This document shows, one piece after another, positions 44,984 to 54,070 of a stretch of DNA of 64,000 nucleotides; positions within the stretch are counted from its first letter, which is position 1; every line of letters begins with the position of its first letter. The translations under genes and the position numbers were made by a program. Source of the stretch: Chitinophaga flava (GTDB taxonomy: Bacteria; Bacteroidota; Bacteroidia; Chitinophagales; Chitinophagaceae); the NCBI RefSeq assembly GCF_003308995.1, contig NZ_QFFJ01000001.1, positions 2,418,001 through 2,482,000 on the forward strand. The letters run 5' to 3'. The notes under the pieces were generated by a model. The model saw nothing but the letters and a program-made list of their open reading frames with translations, did no database searches and was not told the origin of the DNA.

Positions 44984-45883
44984 ATGATGAAACGTATCCT
45001 TATCTTCCTGCTGGGAGGCAGTCTCCTGAGCGTTGGCAGCAACGCACAACAGAAAACAGATGTGCAGGCCCACCGTGGCGGCATGGGGCTGATGCCGGAA
45101 AATACTATCCCTGCCATGCTGAATGCTGTGAAACTGGGTGCCCGTACCCTGGAACTGGACTGTATTATCACAGCAGACAATAAGGTGGTGGTATCGCATG
45201 ATGCGTATATGTCAGCAGAGTTCATGCGTAAACCCGATGGCAGTGATATCACCAAAGAAGAACAAAAAAAGCTGGTGCTGTTTTCCATGACTTACGACAG
45301 CATCCGTAAATATGATGCCGGCACCAAACCGCACCCGCGTTTTCCACAGCAGCAGAAAATGCTGGTTCACCGCCCACTGCTCACCGATCTGATAGACAGT
45401 GTGGAAGCCTATGTGAAACTACATCATCTGAAACCGGTATACTACAACATGGAAACCAAATCCGAAGCTAATGGCGACGGCATCTACAATCCGGTACCAG
45501 CCGTATTTGTAACCCGTGTAATGGATATCATCAACCAGAAAAAAATCGCTGGCAGGGTTACCATTCAATCGTTCGATATCCGGACTTTACAGGTGCTTCA
45601 CAAAACTTATCCTAAACAAAAAACAGCCCTGCTGATAGGCAATCAAAAGTCTTTCGCAGACAATATCACTGAACTTGGATTTGTGCCGGACATCTACAGT
45701 CCCAACTTCAACCTGGTAACAGCAGACCTCATCAAAGAAGCACACGCCAAAAAAGTACAGGTACTGCCCTGGACAGTGGACGAAGAAGCTGATCTGCAGC
45801 GGATGTTGTCGCTCGGTGTTGATGGTATTATCACCAACTATCCCGACAGGCTTATCAAAATCGCCGGCAGCTACCAGCGTTAA
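44984..45883 (+). CDS. Secreted glycerophosphodiester phosphodiesterase
   Basis: This 299-residue enzyme has a signal peptide (ending GSNAQ) and the GDPD TIM-barrel motifs: AHRGG and PENT (catalytic His and metal Glu), LELD and VSHDAY (metal Asp and His), and the final QVLPWTVDEEADLQRMLSLGVDGIITNYPDRL. It hydrolyses glycerophosphodiesters to glycerol phosphate and alcohols in the periplasm. It is the only gene of its unit, followed by a hairpin. Confidence 0.95.
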   Translation: MMKRILIFLLGGSLLSVGSNAQQKTDVQAHRGGMGLMPENTIPAMLNAVKLGARTLELDCIITADNKVVVSHDAYMSAEFMRKPDGSDITKEEQKKLVLFSMTYDSIRKYDAGTKPHPRFPQQQKMLVHRPLLTDLIDSVEAYVKLHHLKPVYYNMETKSEANGDGIYNPVPAVFVTRVMDIINQKKIAGRVTIQSFDIRTLQVLHKTYPKQKTALLIGNQKSFADNITELGFVPDIYSPNFNLVTADLIKEAHAKKVQVLPWTVDEEADLQRMLSLGVDGIITNYPDRLIKIAGSYQR

Positions 45884-45888
45884 AATAA

Positions 45889-45923
45889 TTTTTGTTCCCG
45901 GGGCGGATGCACCGGGAACAAAA
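45889..45923. terminator. Hairpin after the phosphodiesterase gene
   Basis: TTTTGTTCCCGG and CCGGGAACAAAA form a perfect 12-bp stem six bases after the stop codon. A plus-strand T-run is absent. Confidence 0.5.
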
Positions 45924-45989
45924 CATTCACAGGTATTGTTATCAAGCAGTAGTAGTCCTTATCATTTCAAAACATTAAACCGAATAATA

Positions 45990-46334
45990 ATGGAAATAGC
46001 TGCTGTAGCCCGTGAAGAACGGAGCTGGCTTACATTACCGGACGGGCCCCGGCACCCTGCAGTCCTGATACGCCATACTGATATGGCGGGAGCTGCTTTA
46101 CCTCTTAACCTCTTCTCTCCATCTTCTTTCGGCAATTACCCCATTGCATCCGGAAACAATGTTTTTAAAAACCACCGAACAGTACAGGGGCTGCCAACCG
46201 CAGCCATGATTCATCGGTTAGAACGGCAGGCAAAATCAGGTTCCACCGTGTGTGATATGCGGGATCGTTTTATGTCCCTCCCAGGGTTGCGTTATCAGCA
46301 AGAAAAATCAGTGCTGATACAACCTCAGTCATAA
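45990..46334 (+). CDS. Uncharacterised 114-residue protein
   Basis: I recognise no family, and the frame could be spurious. It begins at 45990 (MEIAAVAREERSWLTLPDGP) after the hairpin that follows the phosphodiesterase gene; the open frame extends upstream into that gene and is ignored there. The protein has no signal peptide, is moderately basic and ends KSVLIQPQS. Its frame use is sensible, but no partner gene or motif supports it. Confidence 0.4.
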   Translation: MEIAAVAREERSWLTLPDGPRHPAVLIRHTDMAGAALPLNLFSPSSFGNYPIASGNNVFKNHRTVQGLPTAAMIHRLERQAKSGSTVCDMRDRFMSLPGLRYQQEKSVLIQPQS

Positions 46335-46399
46335 GAATCGGTGAATAATCTTCTTACACATATTTTTATTCATATATTATAGATTATCATCACAACAAA

Positions 46400-46427
46400 T
46401 TGATAATCTGAATTTTAGATACCTTTG
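46400..46427 (+). promoter_or_regulatory. Promoter of the OmpA-like gene
   Basis: TTG (46400-46402) and TACCTTTG (46420-46427) resemble the Bacteroidota -33/-7 pair with a slightly short 17-nt spacer. The ATG is 18 nt downstream of the -7 box. Confidence 0.5.
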
Positions 46428-46445
46428 CAGCCAAATAAACAGGAT

Positions 46446-46976
46446 ATGAAAAGAATGTTAACAACCTCACGTTACTGGATATACGCTGTGTTGGCCATCG
46501 CTTTTATGGCTTCCTGCGCATCTTCAAAAAAGAGTTCCAGTCCGCATGTTTATATGAACAAGCAGTACAAGGAATTAAAGGATGTATTGAATCAGGCGGA
46601 AGTAAGTATTATCAATGACAGTGTGAAAGTTATATTTCCCAATAATGTACTGTTTGCTTCTTCATCAGATCAGTTGAAGGAAGAGATCAAGCCTACCTTC
46701 GGGCGTTTTGCAGCGATACTGAACAAGTATAACAAAACCAAGATACTGATCACGGGGCATACCGACAGCACCGGCACGGCCAGTTATAACCGGGAGTTGT
46801 CTGAGAAACGTGCGGTGAGTGCCAAAGCACTGCTCGGAGAATACAAGGTAAATAATGACCGTATGTTTACCTGGGGACTGGCAGACCGCCATCCTATTGC
46901 TACCAACAGCACAGAAGAAGGGAAAGCGAGAAACAGAAGGGTAGAATTTGTAATTCTTTACGATGTAAAAGAATAG
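46446..46976 (+). CDS. OmpA-domain lipoprotein
   Basis: This 176-residue protein starts at 46446 with a lipoprotein signal peptide (lipobox MASC) and ends with an OmpA-like peptidoglycan-binding domain: VIFPNNVLFASSSDQL, ILITGHTDSTGTASYNRELSEKRA and the terminal NRRVEFVIL. The domain binds diaminopimelate-containing peptidoglycan and anchors the outer membrane. An in-frame ATG at 46425 lies within the -7 element region and is less likely. Confidence 0.9.
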   Translation: MKRMLTTSRYWIYAVLAIAFMASCASSKKSSSPHVYMNKQYKELKDVLNQAEVSIINDSVKVIFPNNVLFASSSDQLKEEIKPTFGRFAAILNKYNKTKILITGHTDSTGTASYNRELSEKRAVSAKALLGEYKVNNDRMFTWGLADRHPIATNSTEEGKARNRRVEFVILYDVKE

Positions 46977-46997
46977 CCTCCGCTAAAATATGTAATG

Positions 46998-47028
46998 GCC
47001 GCATCTTCCCGGATGCGGCTTTTTTTTT
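46998..47028 (+). terminator. Rho-independent terminator after the OmpA-like gene
   Basis: An 8-bp stem (GCCGCATC with GATGCGGC), loop TTCCCG, then nine T. It is convergent with hxlR, whose stop lies 5 bp beyond. Confidence 0.93.
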
Positions 47029-47032
47029 GTAG

Positions 47033-47374
47033 TTAACTTTTACCGATCAATCGTTTCCGGTGGGCGGTGCCCCATTCTGTCAGCGCCAGGATCAGGGGTT
47101 CTATGGAATGTCCGTATTCGCTGATCTGATAAATGGTGGTGGCTGGATTATCAGTATCAGGAACTCTTTCCAGCAGTTCGTGTTGCTCCAGTTCCTGCAG
47201 TGTTTTGGCCAGCATCCGTGGAGTGATGTTTTTAATATCCCGTAGCAACTCATTAAACCTTCTGGGGCTTTCGCAGAGCGCTACCACTACTGGTATTCTC
47301 CATTTGCCGTTCAGCACGTCCACTGCATCGATGACGGGCCTGATATGTTCCAGACATAATTTTCCTGTACTCAT
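47033..47374 (-). CDS. HxlR-family transcriptional regulator
   Basis: This 113-residue winged-helix protein has the HxlR signature: CLEHIRPVIDAVDVLNGKWRIPVVVAL, RRFNELLRDIKNITPRMLAKTLQELE (recognition region) and a C-terminal SEYGHSIEPLILALTEWG. HxlR proteins often sense electrophiles or quinones and control a divergent gene. The divergent doxX gene at 47470 is the probable target; a short palindrome lies between. Confidence 0.93.
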   Translation of the reverse strand: MSTGKLCLEHIRPVIDAVDVLNGKWRIPVVVALCESPRRFNELLRDIKNITPRMLAKTLQELEQHELLERVPDTDNPATTIYQISEYGHSIEPLILALTEWGTAHRKRLIGKS

Positions 47375-47396
47375 GTAACTATACTTTATGATACTA

Positions 47397-47412
47397 CTAT
47401 CACCGATGATAG
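47397..47412. promoter_or_regulatory. Palindrome in the hxlR-doxX intergenic region
   Basis: CTATCA and TGATAG form a 6-bp dyad with a CCGA spacer, 22 bp from the hxlR start. It is a candidate HxlR operator. Confidence 0.45.
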
Positions 47413-47417
47413 CCCGG

Positions 47418-47447
47418 CTGTTTCGTACATGCTGTTATCTAATTTTG
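47418..47447 (+). promoter_or_regulatory. Promoter of the divergent doxX gene
   Basis: TAATTTTG (47440-47447) matches TAnnTTTG; CTG at 47418-47420 is at the expected -33 distance but off consensus. Confidence 0.5.
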
Positions 47448-47469
47448 CCGGTACCAAAAAACTAACACT

Positions 47470-47805
47470 ATGAAAATTGTTTATTACGTATTGCTGGTAC
47501 TGCTGACAGCATTGTTCTGCTTTGCCGGGATTGCAAAGTTACAGGATCATCCGGTACACTGGGCTGTTTTTGAAAAAGCCGGCTATTCCAGAGTGTTTTT
47601 TCATGGGATTGCAGTGATGGAGCTGCTGATAGCAGCAGGGGTATGGTGGCCCGCTATCCGGACTTATGCACTGGCAGGTATGTTTATGATCATGATTGGC
47701 GCCGTGGTAACGCATCTTAAAAGCAATGATGCAGCCTGGCATTATATTGTGCCGGTACTGGTGATGGGCTGCTGCTGGTGGTTATACCGCCAACAGTTGA
47801 GCTAA
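47470..47805 (+). CDS. DoxX-like membrane protein
   Basis: This 111-residue membrane protein has four helices, with ALFCFAGIAKLQDHP and IAVMELLIAAGVWWPAIRTYAL resembling DoxX/MauE-like proteins. It is divergent from the HxlR regulator, a common regulator-target layout for redox-related membrane proteins. A beta-barrel protein gene follows 86 bp downstream. Confidence 0.85.
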   Translation: MKIVYYVLLVLLTALFCFAGIAKLQDHPVHWAVFEKAGYSRVFFHGIAVMELLIAAGVWWPAIRTYALAGMFMIMIGAVVTHLKSNDAAWHYIVPVLVMGCCWWLYRQQLS

Positions 47806-47891
47806 AGATTGCTATGGCTGTCCGGCCGGCAGCCAACAATATAACACTGCTGTCTGTTAAAGAAAGGGGATTTCTTAAACACCTTAGCGCC

Positions 47892-48443
47892 ATGAAGAAA
47901 ATACTGTTTTTTCTGCTGTTGATGCCCGCTTTCTGTTTTGCACAACAAACTGACAAACTGTTGTATGGATATGCCTATGTGATGAACCATGATGGCAATA
48001 TTGGTGGAGGCGTGGTCTGCAATGTAGAATTATGGAATATCGTTAATATAGGGCCGGGCGTAGAGGTGACCTCCTTTGAAGATCATGGCATGATTCCCGT
48101 GTTTATAGACATGAAGATCAAATACCGCTTTGATCGTGTTCATATCTCCCCCTATATTACCGGGCAGTTCGGTTATAACAGCTATAACGTCAAGCAGATA
48201 GAGAACCTGACGACACCTTCCGGCATACAGGCGGTTACTACCTTTAATAAGAGCGGTAAATATTTTTATGGTGCAGGGCTGGGTGTTATCTATCACTTTA
48301 AAAAAATCGGCGTGTATGCGTCCTATATTTACCGGGGATATGAGTATACTTTTCCGAAAGATATTAAGATAAATGACGAGTTCATAAATATTCCGGACCA
48401 ATCTGTCAGTGCCAATCTTTTCGTTGTTGGCATTACTTTCTGA
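47892..48443 (+). CDS. Predicted outer-membrane beta-barrel protein
   Basis: This 183-residue protein has a clear signal peptide from the ATG at 47892 (MKKILFFLLLMPAFCFAQ), which rules out the longer in-frame extension. The rest alternates polar and hydrophobic residues as an eight-stranded outer-membrane barrel and ends in an aromatic residue (FVVGITF). Blocks GGVVCNVELWNIVNIGPGVEV and YFYGAGLGVIYHF look like barrel strands. No specific family is recognised. Confidence 0.8.
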   Translation: MKKILFFLLLMPAFCFAQQTDKLLYGYAYVMNHDGNIGGGVVCNVELWNIVNIGPGVEVTSFEDHGMIPVFIDMKIKYRFDRVHISPYITGQFGYNSYNVKQIENLTTPSGIQAVTTFNKSGKYFYGAGLGVIYHFKKIGVYASYIYRGYEYTFPKDIKINDEFINIPDQSVSANLFVVGITF

Positions 48444-48579
48444 GTTTTCCCTGAAACAGGACAGCAGCTGTGAACTAGTAGCAGTCGTAGGTTGTAGCAT
48501 TGTGATGATTTTTGAAACCCACTTGTCTGATGTTTAACCTGGTCAGGCGAGTCAATAACCTTCACCCAAAATCTTATCA

Positions 48580-49317
48580 ATGAGACACACTAAAACCCTC
48601 GTTAACTCAGCTATTGCACTGTTGTTAACCATGACTGTCATTTACAGTTGTAAAAAAGCAGATCAGCCTGTAGTAGCACCTGAAAAACCTGTAGAGAAAG
48701 ATCTTGTTGAAGATCACCTTACCATCACACCAGAACGTCAGAAGATCATCGACTTCTTCAACAAGAACAAAAATGCCAAAGGCGCAGCCACTGGCGCGGT
48801 AGCAGCTGTCAACTACCGTTCATTCACCGTTAACTATTCCGGAACTGTTCCCAGTGACATCAAAACACTGGTGAACGGAGAGATCGATCAGTTGTACAAC
48901 ACCAGTGTCACCTCCACTACCAAGCAGCGGATGACCGGTGCACCTATCAATGTGTATAACAGCCCAGGAACCGGGGATCTGTTTTATACTAACGGTAACG
49001 TATATATCGTAAACTTTGCCACATACCGTAGTGTGCACACAGGTCCTGGAAACGTAATTTTCCACGAACTGTTCCACTACCTGCACGACCAGTGGGTAAG
49101 TGGTGGATTCAACAACTCCGATATTTACAATCTGTGGTGGTGGTGCCGTAATTCCGGCGTATACCCTGCTGGATCTTATGTATTGAGCAATCAAGCCGAA
49201 TACCTGGCGGTATCTGCAGAAGCCAAATACTGCAATACCAACAGGCCTCCTTACAATGCCAGCACACTGGCAAGCTCTGATCCTAACTGCAGCAGCTATC
49301 TGTCAAATAATTTCTAA
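48580..49317 (+). CDS. Lipoprotein with HELFH zinc-metallopeptidase-like motif
   Basis: This 245-residue protein starts with a lipoprotein signal (lipobox IYSC). The C-terminal half has an HExxH motif at His162-Glu163-x2-His166 (VIFHELFHYLHDQW), and about 40 residues later a Glu207 in LSNQAEYLAVSAEAKY, the spacing and shape of a gluzincin third ligand as in lethal-factor-type (M34-like) peptidases. The N-terminal third is Lys-, Ala- and Thr-rich. I know no named family for it; enzyme activity is inferred from the motif only. Confidence 0.72.
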   Translation: MRHTKTLVNSAIALLLTMTVIYSCKKADQPVVAPEKPVEKDLVEDHLTITPERQKIIDFFNKNKNAKGAATGAVAAVNYRSFTVNYSGTVPSDIKTLVNGEIDQLYNTSVTSTTKQRMTGAPINVYNSPGTGDLFYTNGNVYIVNFATYRSVHTGPGNVIFHELFHYLHDQWVSGGFNNSDIYNLWWWCRNSGVYPAGSYVLSNQAEYLAVSAEAKYCNTNRPPYNASTLASSDPNCSSYLSNNF

Positions 49318-49669
49318 GCACAATCATCTTCAGTTCCCCGTCATGTTCCGTCGACAGCCGGCCATGGCGGGGAATATTTATATCGTGATATCAGGATTTT
49401 GGAAGGGAGCAAAAAATAACTCAGCTGTTACCGTTTGAAAAATAAAAACAGAGGGTGAATGGACATCAGTCAATCAACTGTCCGTCAGGGGTAGCTTTAC
49501 CAGCTACTATCGGGAATGGGTGCGATCGTCAAAATTAAATTTTCTTAACTTTTGGGTTACCGCTGACTTCAGGTAACCCAAAAGTTACACATGATGGCGA
49601 AGTAAAATCCGGTAACGGCTGGCTCAGGAATATGCAAAAGATAGCTGTACACATCAACACATCGAAAGA
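49318..49669. other. 352-bp gap between the HELFH lipoprotein and arsR
   Basis: No gene is visible here. The only notable structure is the perfect 16-bp inverted repeat at 49546-49587, close to the arsR start. Confidence 0.5.
49546..49587. promoter_or_regulatory. Perfect 16-bp inverted repeat upstream of arsR
   Basis: Arms 49546-49561 and 49572-49587 pair fully around a 10-nt loop. It ends 82 bp before the ArsR start. No plus-strand T-run follows, so an operator or leader structure is more likely than a terminator for the upstream lipoprotein gene, which ends 228 bp earlier. Confidence 0.6.
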
Positions 49670-50017
49670 ATGGACCCACAAACCTCTGACGTCTTTCAGG
49701 CTATTTCCGACCCAAGCAGAAGACAAATATTAAAACTGCTTTTCAAAAACAGCCTGACTATCAACGCGCTGGCCGACAACTTCGACGTGAGCAGGCCCGC
49801 CGTTTCCAAACATATCAAAATACTGGAAGGTGCAGGATTCATCTCCATACAAAATATAGGACGGGAAAGATATTGTAGCCTTAAAAAGGATGGCTTCAAC
49901 GAACTACAGGACTGGATTGATTTCTACGATACATTCTGGGAAACGAAACTGCACAATCTGGTATCATTACTGGAAGATAAAACACATAGAAATGAAAACA
50001 GCCCTCAGCGGCAATGA
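49670..50017 (+). CDS. ArsR-family transcriptional regulator
   Basis: This 115-residue winged-helix protein has the ArsR pattern FQAISDPSRRQILKLLFK, the recognition helix region FDVSRPAVSKHIKILEGAGFI and a wing (IGRERYCSLKKDGF). It lacks the metal-binding Cys pair of metalloregulators. In many genomes this subgroup sits next to an AHSA1/START protein; here the next gene encodes a DUF1579-like protein instead. The inverted repeat 82 bp upstream is a candidate operator. Confidence 0.92.
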   Translation: MDPQTSDVFQAISDPSRRQILKLLFKNSLTINALADNFDVSRPAVSKHIKILEGAGFISIQNIGRERYCSLKKDGFNELQDWIDFYDTFWETKLHNLVSLLEDKTHRNENSPQRQ

Positions 50018-50127
50018 TTATCATCGCGGCATGATAACTATGTCTGCCATTCATAGTTCATTACCATCCGGCCATCCAGCATAGCGGTTGTACATCAGCC
50101 GCCTTTTGATTATCTTCAGAATAAAAA

Positions 50128-50637
50128 ATGAAATACCTCGTAGCAACTGCTATGCTTTGCCTTGGGCTCTCCTCGTATCTGCAGGCACAAACCAATACCA
50201 ATAAACTACCGGAAGACCTCATGCATTTCTTTACCGGTAACTGGAGCGGGGAAGGGGAATTCAGCAACGGCCGGAAAATAGCAGCAGACCTCAGTTTCCA
50301 GCTCTCTCTGGACAGCAGCTGGATCATGTATGAACATACAGATAAAGCTCCCAACCACTACAAAGCTCACTCTATGTGGGGCATCGATGCACAAACCGGA
50401 CAGTTTGCAGCATATGCATTTGACAACTTTCAGGGTCATCGGAAATTTGACAGCAACGGCTGGAAAAACGGGAAGCTGATACTTACCTGCAACACCTTTT
50501 ATCCAAAGACAGGCGTACAGTATCAGCATTTCATCTATGAGAAACTATCTGATCAGTCTTTCAAAATGACTTATGAAACCAGCAACGATGGTATCACGTG
50601 GAGAATGATTGACTATCTGACCTTTACCAGGAAATAA
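50128..50637 (+). CDS. Secreted DUF1579-like lipocalin-fold protein
   Basis: This 169-residue protein has a signal peptide (ending YLQAQ) and a barrel-like domain with FFTGNWSGEGEFSNGRK, SSWIMYEHTDKAPNHYKAHSMWG and MTYETSNDGITWRMIDYLTF. This resembles DUF1579 and related small ligand-binding domains. It lies 110 bp downstream of arsR on the same strand and may be regulated by it; no ligand can be named. Confidence 0.72.
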   Translation: MKYLVATAMLCLGLSSYLQAQTNTNKLPEDLMHFFTGNWSGEGEFSNGRKIAADLSFQLSLDSSWIMYEHTDKAPNHYKAHSMWGIDAQTGQFAAYAFDNFQGHRKFDSNGWKNGKLILTCNTFYPKTGVQYQHFIYEKLSDQSFKMTYETSNDGITWRMIDYLTFTRK

Positions 50638-50832
50638 CCTCCGCTGCCCCTAAGTACCTATCCCGAAACCCTATTGCCCCTTTAGGACAAGCCACCTGTT
50701 TTGAGCAACTATATCTGTAAATGATCAATATGCCACGTACCTTAAAAGCCCTTTACTACAGTCATGGGCCGCCACTATGCTCTGTAACCGCCCATTATTT
50801 TCAATTCATTCTTTACCTCAAAATACTTTTAC

Positions 50833-53800
50833 ATGACAACAAAACCCGCCGGTTTCCAGCGATACTGGAAACTATTATTTGCCATTGTGTGCTTCATTTT
50901 ATTGCATGGCAGCACCTGGGCAGGTAACCGCCCCACTCAGAACACCTGGACTGTCCAGGTTGTGGCCATCAGAGGATTTGACCAACACGCCGATTCTATT
51001 TACTTTCCACAGTACAACACAGTCAACGGGACCTGTGTACGCCGATTTATGTTCAGAGTATATATCGGCGATACCATCACCCTCGTATTACACAAAAATC
51101 CAGACATTAACAACCCACCTGTTTATGATGTAGACCTTTACTCCAATGATACTTTACAAACTGCCAACTTCTATAGTCACCTGGCAGTGGATGATACCGT
51201 CAGATTTGTGTTTCATGAAAAATCAGTAAAACGTTTGTCCTTCTGGTATAATGACGGATCGACAGATCTAAATCCTGCCAATGTTACTTTTACTGTCATT
51301 CCCAAAATAGAAAAAGTATGGGTGGAAGCACCTGAAATCTGTCCGAAAACCTTCATCAAAGCGGGAGCTGATTATCATTTCAACGTAAAGACCTGGCCTT
51401 ATTCTCTGAAAGATGTGTTGAACAATGCACCTTTGGTTCCTTATTATGTTAACGCGAATCATCAATGCGAATACATTGAACAATACCAGGCATCTATCTC
51501 CTGTGATGCCGTATGGGCCACTGTTCAGGGCGTAGGCGTCTATAGAGGCAGCAATTTCGATCCAGCCACGGCCCCTGACCCGACTGATCATTATTTTACC
51601 TACAATGATATGCTGATCCTGTTGCAATCGGGCAATCTCGGTCTGCCTGTGCAAATTAACGTTCGTGTGAATGACGGCATCCGCGAAATAGTGCTTCCGG
51701 CGCCGCTGGTAGTACAGTCTGACATCAGCCAGCCTGACCCTGGCAATAATATTCCTGGCAGCAGCTATCACCTGTACGACTATACGGTTACCGGCAATGA
51801 AGTATGGACACCCGGCAGCAACCCGCTCAACAACCTATACGGCACCGGCGGTAGCATCATCCGCATTGAACACGGGCTGACCATCCTTCCCGGCGCGTCC
51901 CTGAAAATCAAGGACATGAGCGTGGAGTTCGGACCGGAAGCCTATGCCCGCATTAAGGCAGCGCCTAACGCGTCTTCCTACGCAGGATTTTTAAAGCTCG
52001 AAAACGCTACCCTTACTGCCTTTCACCCATGCGGCATCGAAAAAGCCATGTGGATGGGCGTGATAGCAGAAGGCAACAACAGCCTTGACCAGAAGATGCA
52101 TGGGGTATATAAGTACTATCAAGGTACACTCATGATGGACAAAAGTACTATCAGCTATGCAGTAGACGGCTTTATGAGTACTGATCTGAATAATTTTGTT
52201 CAAAAGAGTGGAGGAATCATTTTAGCTAATAACTGTCGTTTCTACAATAATTCCCGCAGCATCTCTTTCAACCATTATCTATATACCTATACCTTTAACG
52301 GGCAAACGTATAAGTCGCCGTACAATGCACATTTCTTCAACTGTGACTTCCTGGTAGACCGTGAATTAAGTGGTCCTTTCCGTGGCTTCATCTCCGGTTG
52401 GGAAGTGCGTGGTGTACAGATAAGCGGTTGCCGTTTCATCAACAGCTCCGGTGTAAAAACACCCTATAATTACGGCGTACTGGGAATGGATTTCGGTGTG
52501 ACTATCGGGAATTATGGTTCCATCCCCTGCCAGTTCACCAACCTCGACGAAGCAGTAACCGTGCAGGCCACCAGCCCCACCTATGGTTATCTGAAGGTTA
52601 CAGGCGCCACCTTCGACAATAATAAAAAGGGGGTATGGGCACAGGGCCTGATCGTACCGCAGATACAGTACAATACGTTTAATGTGCCGAAGGGCATTCC
52701 GCCGTCACCGGGAGCACCGGGCTTTTTAGGGAATATTGGTGTACAGGTAATGGGAGGCAGCGGTTTCCGGATCAGCGAAAACAGCTTTAAAGGTGATTAT
52801 CCGTTTTATAATGTAGGGGTGCTGGCATGGAATACCGGATCAGGTAATAATGTGGTACAGCGAAACACCTATAACTACATTGGTACCGCCAACCTGAGCA
52901 ACTACAGGAACCGGGCTATTCTGTTTGCGCCTAAAGGTCTGCTGGGATTGCAGTTTCGCTGCAACACCAACAAAGCAGTACTGTATGACATTGTAGCCCG
53001 GGGTGCCAATCCAATATTCGATGGCATGGCCTCCAGTCAGGGTAGCGCAGGATTTGCCACTGCCAACATATTAAGTTATGGTGGCGGTTACCAGGAAGTT
53101 TACAACCGTATAGATGAGGTAGGGAAGGTCAACTATTACTACAATGCCAATACGGTCAATCAGCAGCCCATGAACTATCATACTAACAACGTTAAAATTT
53201 TTGCGGTCACCGGCAGTAAAAATAATTGTCCGGAAGACAAAGATCAGTCATGGGAAGACCCTACCGTCCCATTCCCTACCATACCTCCTTACGCGCTTCA
53301 CCGTATGCTGGCAGATACCACCAACGATCTTTGTACCGACAGCCTGAAATTCTATCTGGGCCAATGGCAGGACCCATATGCGGATCTGGCTTATGTGGAC
53401 CTGTTGATCGATAATGGCAACATCCCCGAAGCCAATACCACCTATAACAGTATTGTATCCAAATATCAGCTGGCCGGTGATGAAGCTGAAGAATTCAACA
53501 ACTGGGGCCGCAACCTCATCTCATTGCGCATAGCACTCGCAGGTAAAGGACTGACCGGAAAAGACCTCACTGCCGACCAAGTCAACACACTTCAAACGAT
53601 TGCTACCAAAGCTTCCATGTGGGCCAGACTCCGCGCCCAATCCTGGTTACGTCTGTTCGATAATCGTATTACAGATAACACCATACTATACCCGCTGGAA
53701 GACAGCAGTACGGTCCGCAAACTACAACAAGCCGTAACGGAAGCCCGCACAGAAAACAGCGTATATCCCAACCCGGTAACAGATGTTTTACAGATAAGTT

Positions 53801-53991
53801 ATGCTGTCAACAAAGAAAACAGTATTGTATTCCTTGAACTCACAGATATGACAGGTAAAATAGTGATGCGCAGACAGCTGCGTAATCGTACCGAACAGAT
53901 TAACACCACAGGACTTCCGGCGGGTACTTACCTGTACCGTGTTTTGGAAGACAGGAAAGTAGAAATGGAAGGAAAGATTATCAAACAATAA
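50833..53991 (+). CDS. Large T9SS-exported protein with beta-helix-like repeats
   Basis: This 1052-residue protein has a signal peptide, a polar N-terminal region, a middle part (about 320-730) with parallel beta-helix-like short repeats rich in Asn and Gly (NCRFYNNSRSISF, GCRFINSSGVKTP, ATFDNNKKGVWAQG) and a C-terminal T9SS type A sorting domain (VYPNPVTDVLQISYAV ... LPAGTYLYRVLEDRKVEMEGKIIKQ). T9SS moves such proteins to the cell surface or outside. Right-handed beta-helices often bind or cut polysaccharides; no catalytic motif is seen. Confidence 0.88.
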   Translation: MTTKPAGFQRYWKLLFAIVCFILLHGSTWAGNRPTQNTWTVQVVAIRGFDQHADSIYFPQYNTVNGTCVRRFMFRVYIGDTITLVLHKNPDINNPPVYDVDLYSNDTLQTANFYSHLAVDDTVRFVFHEKSVKRLSFWYNDGSTDLNPANVTFTVIPKIEKVWVEAPEICPKTFIKAGADYHFNVKTWPYSLKDVLNNAPLVPYYVNANHQCEYIEQYQASISCDAVWATVQGVGVYRGSNFDPATAPDPTDHYFTYNDMLILLQSGNLGLPVQINVRVNDGIREIVLPAPLVVQSDISQPDPGNNIPGSSYHLYDYTVTGNEVWTPGSNPLNNLYGTGGSIIRIEHGLTILPGASLKIKDMSVEFGPEAYARIKAAPNASSYAGFLKLENATLTAFHPCGIEKAMWMGVIAEGNNSLDQKMHGVYKYYQGTLMMDKSTISYAVDGFMSTDLNNFVQKSGGIILANNCRFYNNSRSISFNHYLYTYTFNGQTYKSPYNAHFFNCDFLVDRELSGPFRGFISGWEVRGVQISGCRFINSSGVKTPYNYGVLGMDFGVTIGNYGSIPCQFTNLDEAVTVQATSPTYGYLKVTGATFDNNKKGVWAQGLIVPQIQYNTFNVPKGIPPSPGAPGFLGNIGVQVMGGSGFRISENSFKGDYPFYNVGVLAWNTGSGNNVVQRNTYNYIGTANLSNYRNRAILFAPKGLLGLQFRCNTNKAVLYDIVARGANPIFDGMASSQGSAGFATANILSYGGGYQEVYNRIDEVGKVNYYYNANTVNQQPMNYHTNNVKIFAVTGSKNNCPEDKDQSWEDPTVPFPTIPPYALHRMLADTTNDLCTDSLKFYLGQWQDPYADLAYVDLLIDNGNIPEANTTYNSIVSKYQLAGDEAEEFNNWGRNLISLRIALAGKGLTGKDLTADQVNTLQTIATKASMWARLRAQSWLRLFDNRITDNTILYPLEDSSTVRKLQQAVTEARTENSVYPNPVTDVLQISYAVNKENSIVFLELTDMTGKIVMRRQLRNRTEQINTTGLPAGTYLYRVLEDRKVEMEGKIIKQ

Positions 53992-54000
53992 ATCATCATC

Positions 54001-54070
54001 AAAAAAAGGGCGTCTCACTACAACATGCAGGAGACGCCCTTTCCATTTATTTATTTATTCATTCATTTAA
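54001..54070. terminator. Bidirectional hairpin between the T9SS gene and susD
   Basis: AAAGGGCGTCTC and GAGACGCCCTTT (54005-54042) form a perfect 12-bp stem with flanking A- and T-rich runs, including an ATTT tetranucleotide stretch. It serves the convergent genes at 50833 and 54071. Confidence 0.85.
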
